Virus record (IMG/VR): IMGVR_UViG_3300025151_000145
Coordinates: 1-34,255 of that record
DNA: 34,255 nt
Strand: one strand, 5' to 3'
Origin: a virus
Below are positions 33,401 to 34,255 of this stretch, one piece after another. How positions within the stretch are numbered: position 1 is the first letter of the stretch; every line of letters begins with the position of its first letter. The notes under the pieces are model-generated. The model saw only the letters and a program-made list of their open reading frames with translations, made no database searches and was not told the DNA's origin. The position numbers and the translations under genes were made by a program.

Positions 33401-34255
33401 GGCAATTAGGGGCACTCCTGAAGCTAATGAAAGAATAGAGAAGTATCTTGCTGATAAATCCGAAGCTAATATTAAGCAAATAGTTAACAACATTGAAGAT
33501 ATGCCTGTAAACAGGTTGTTTGATTTAATTAGAGACCCGGCTAATGGTAGATTGGCACAGAAACTTTATGAAAAAATCTTAAAGATTAATAATGAATTTG
33601 TAGAATCACTTGGTGAAGAAGGTGAAATGAGCCGTGAAGAAGTTAGAATGCACAGAGAAAATGCAGTAGACTTTGAAAGTGTTATAGATAGAATGGCTAG
33701 AGTATTTCCAGAAGGTAGTAATAGCGTTTATTTACATAAGTTTTCTAGAGATTATCGTATGCAAGCAATGCGTAATTATGTGGTTCAAAAACTAACTAGA
33801 CCTAAAATTGACAATAGTACAGTAGCCAGAATGCGACCTTGGGAAGTAGGTATGCAGATGAAAAATAAAGAAACCCGAAGATTAAATAAGGAAGATGATA
33901 TATTTTTTCTTGATGATGGGTTTAAAGAGTTAGTTATCAAAGACTCTTTAATAGACCCTAAAAGAAATAAATTAGGTGAAGTATGGGAGGATTTTCAAGC
34001 TGGTAGGTACGACAATAATAGAGAAAGTGTAAGGGATATACTAACAGCTATAGGTATGAGAGTTCCAATGGACTCTATAAGTGGTGCTCATAACCTTAAA
34101 TTTGCCGGTTTTACGGGAGTAAAAGGCTTTGGTGCCTTACTACACCCTCGTTCTATGAAAGCTCTAGGAGGAGCCGATTTGGACGGAGATAAAGCTTTCT
34201 TTTTCTTTGGAGGTGAAGACTCTGGATTTAGAAAATCTTGGAGAGATATGTATCA
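30414..34255 (+). CDS. Giant virion protein with fused double-psi-barrel RNA polymerase domains (partial, C-terminus beyond window)
   Basis: Starts at TTG 30414 (TTG-GCT) with TAAGGAG eight bases upstream and stays open for 1280 codons to the window end. Residues 1-220 include hydrophobic stretches (109-140, 173-220), like neighbouring ejection proteins; about 220-830 is charged, helical and unrecognised. At 842-917 comes a beta-subunit-like double-psi barrel: SDGAILAR (D842-G843), candidate catalytic lysines K869 (GKVNKSF) and K885 (LLGKYM), and IPESAAKQLG (K914). At 1216-1259 comes the beta-prime-like barrel: R1216-V-P1218, LLHP ending at P1245, then GGADLDGDKAFFFF with D1255, D1257 and D1259. 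In cellular beta-prime these three Asp hold the catalytic magnesium, and RxP, LHP and ADFDGD occur in the same order and near-equal spacing. The single-chain order matches QDE-1, YonO and the crAss-like virion polymerase. Confidence 0.85.
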   Translation, partial: MADPTTWTPKFEEEQIRQLIGEYQINPGQFDGRDEDIEILENHAYHYGLPFARNEKHQDGFIAKTIKAAGRGWFEGFTTLPPEKIDDFTGTSIGGDPEDTTEAIARNLGHLAGFIGYLPGAKALRFLGASKLAGGLMALRGKSVPMAVANKAQKAVGKVAQPYLRDLPKFATEGIFADMSQGAFHLGVASAASSWTHGVDEMFHAAGFGAVAGGAFRGIGNMSGFGKKLEANQLKPNGSPDLSKLSPGQKADLVARTTAGAAFQGLPSTLQGATTEEQVYAYAMGAFFGFKEMPYQTRTSREYLAETFKKDYGPDPEMNPKWETLTKEMQDIVRRDFAQTFGGEDIMYARYDIMKGRGIKLEDIEKMAEEFGANVKEVDPVTGEMISKRFTKEQIKEYKERYKNDPRFQDEQDLDMHIEQLADIPMTLAGKGAFVDRLFNSRANLKEKSGAERLDFADKIFKKWEKLYDENTGKPKQGAEQEIIKFIEKEAGVTISAEESNYWRNWAERTRKMEDIEQIELVDGEAGILKGHTNSVGNKKNLAQERMIIEDVYEAEVFKHTGEPIKQNFFRVLDHMIWGGKETDLTRAEQVLAKQELLRIRKSEEYAELLPHERTELARSNAKKKVQKALSELMNKQWSDNVDIPYYYYGGKGDAKKMYFVKLHPALYKNSKQAVRYRRSLMKVMRKQVDRDGKRITGNLKSYKEGLEAWIKKYPQFKNAKRRYEQMYISNVFYELANNGLALEKPIGTRESFVEFEAKLNQVLQGGKYINNPKAFNKRAQIWFNSGISANPSEIFRHMRKTLGVKDNDFKGLNFRVGFFGEAKGGDMKLSALAEKYAEISDGAILAREEVVDALNIDKGLPTSGKVNKSFIVSPDPQYGTLLGKYMIHTATPELSKYMKDNGIHMMIPESAAKQLGERKLGKLTLNEDLTEIKYEGDIYDVPANHFRTVMSEITAEKYLKKQALPKQMYSVLSAYGYKDIDPKVMKEMYDTLSDRAIRGTPEANERIEKYLADKSEANIKQIVNNIEDMPVNRLFDLIRDPANGRLAQKLYEKILKINNEFVESLGEEGEMSREEVRMHRENAVDFESVIDRMARVFPEGSNSVYLHKFSRDYRMQAMRNYVVQKLTRPKIDNSTVARMRPWEVGMQMKNKETRRLNKEDDIFFLDDGFKELVIKDSLIDPKRNKLGEVWEDFQAGRYDNNRESVRDILTAIGMRVPMDSISGAHNLKFAGFTGVKGFGALLHPRSMKALGGADLDGDKAFFFFGGEDSGFRKSWRDMY

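Overview
The window looks like the structural half of a double-stranded DNA tailed phage, or a prophage/contig of one, with short-tailed (podovirus-type) architecture. The evidence is a near-complete, same-strand late cluster: a possible small terminase, large terminase, a P22-like portal, an acidic scaffold, an HK97-fold capsid protein, head-tail adaptor pieces, fibres, a lysis cassette, a large nozzle-like tail protein and very large internal (ejection-type) proteins. There is no tape measure/sheath module of a long tail. The DNA is AT-rich, most genes overlap or abut, Shine-Dalgarno sites of the AGGAG type are common, and TTG/GTG starts are frequent. The host cannot be told from the sequence; the style resembles uncultured aquatic phages, but that is only an impression.

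Layout. 1-830: a GC-rich, hairpin-dense island with the only leftward gene (198-557), a possible rightward promoter and strong RNA-type hairpins. 831-3239: small unknown genes, a putative PD-(D/E)XK nuclease-like protein, a possible small terminase and a 2-oxoglutarate/Fe(II) prolyl-hydroxylase-like enzyme. 3212-9244: TerL, portal, scaffold, capsid; the capsid gene is bracketed by two hairpins, the second a UUCG-loop terminator-like stem. 9302-11565: adaptor/neck proteins and small virion proteins. 11577-17992: adsorption module with two paralogous fibres sharing an N-terminus, a ParB-like protein between them, and a 697-residue collagen-like protein. 18001-19927: lysis region with several small membrane/coiled-coil proteins and a GH108 endolysin. 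19900-20966: a zinc-ribbon protein and a calcineurin-like phosphoesterase. 20959-25441: nozzle-like tail protein split over two reading frames, plus a small protein. 25472-34255: four large or medium internal virion proteins, the last running off the window.

The most important observation is the last gene (30414 to beyond 34255). After about 830 residues of unknown, partly hydrophobic sequence it carries two blocks that match the two double-psi beta-barrels of multisubunit-type RNA polymerases, fused in one chain: a beta-like block around residues 842-917 and a beta-prime-like block (R1216-x-P, LHP at 1243-1245, and ADLDGD at 1254-1259). This is the DxDGD metal-binding signature used by cellular RNA polymerase, eukaryotic QDE-1-type enzymes, YonO and the virion RNA polymerase of crAss-like phages. 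Sitting directly after the ejection-type proteins, it is most simply read as an RNA polymerase packaged in the virion and injected with the DNA.

A second possible system is a phage prolyl-hydroxylase-like enzyme encoded together with a collagen-like fibre that is rich in Gly-Pro-Pro triplets. Function calls are from motif recognition and gene order alone; no database search was possible.
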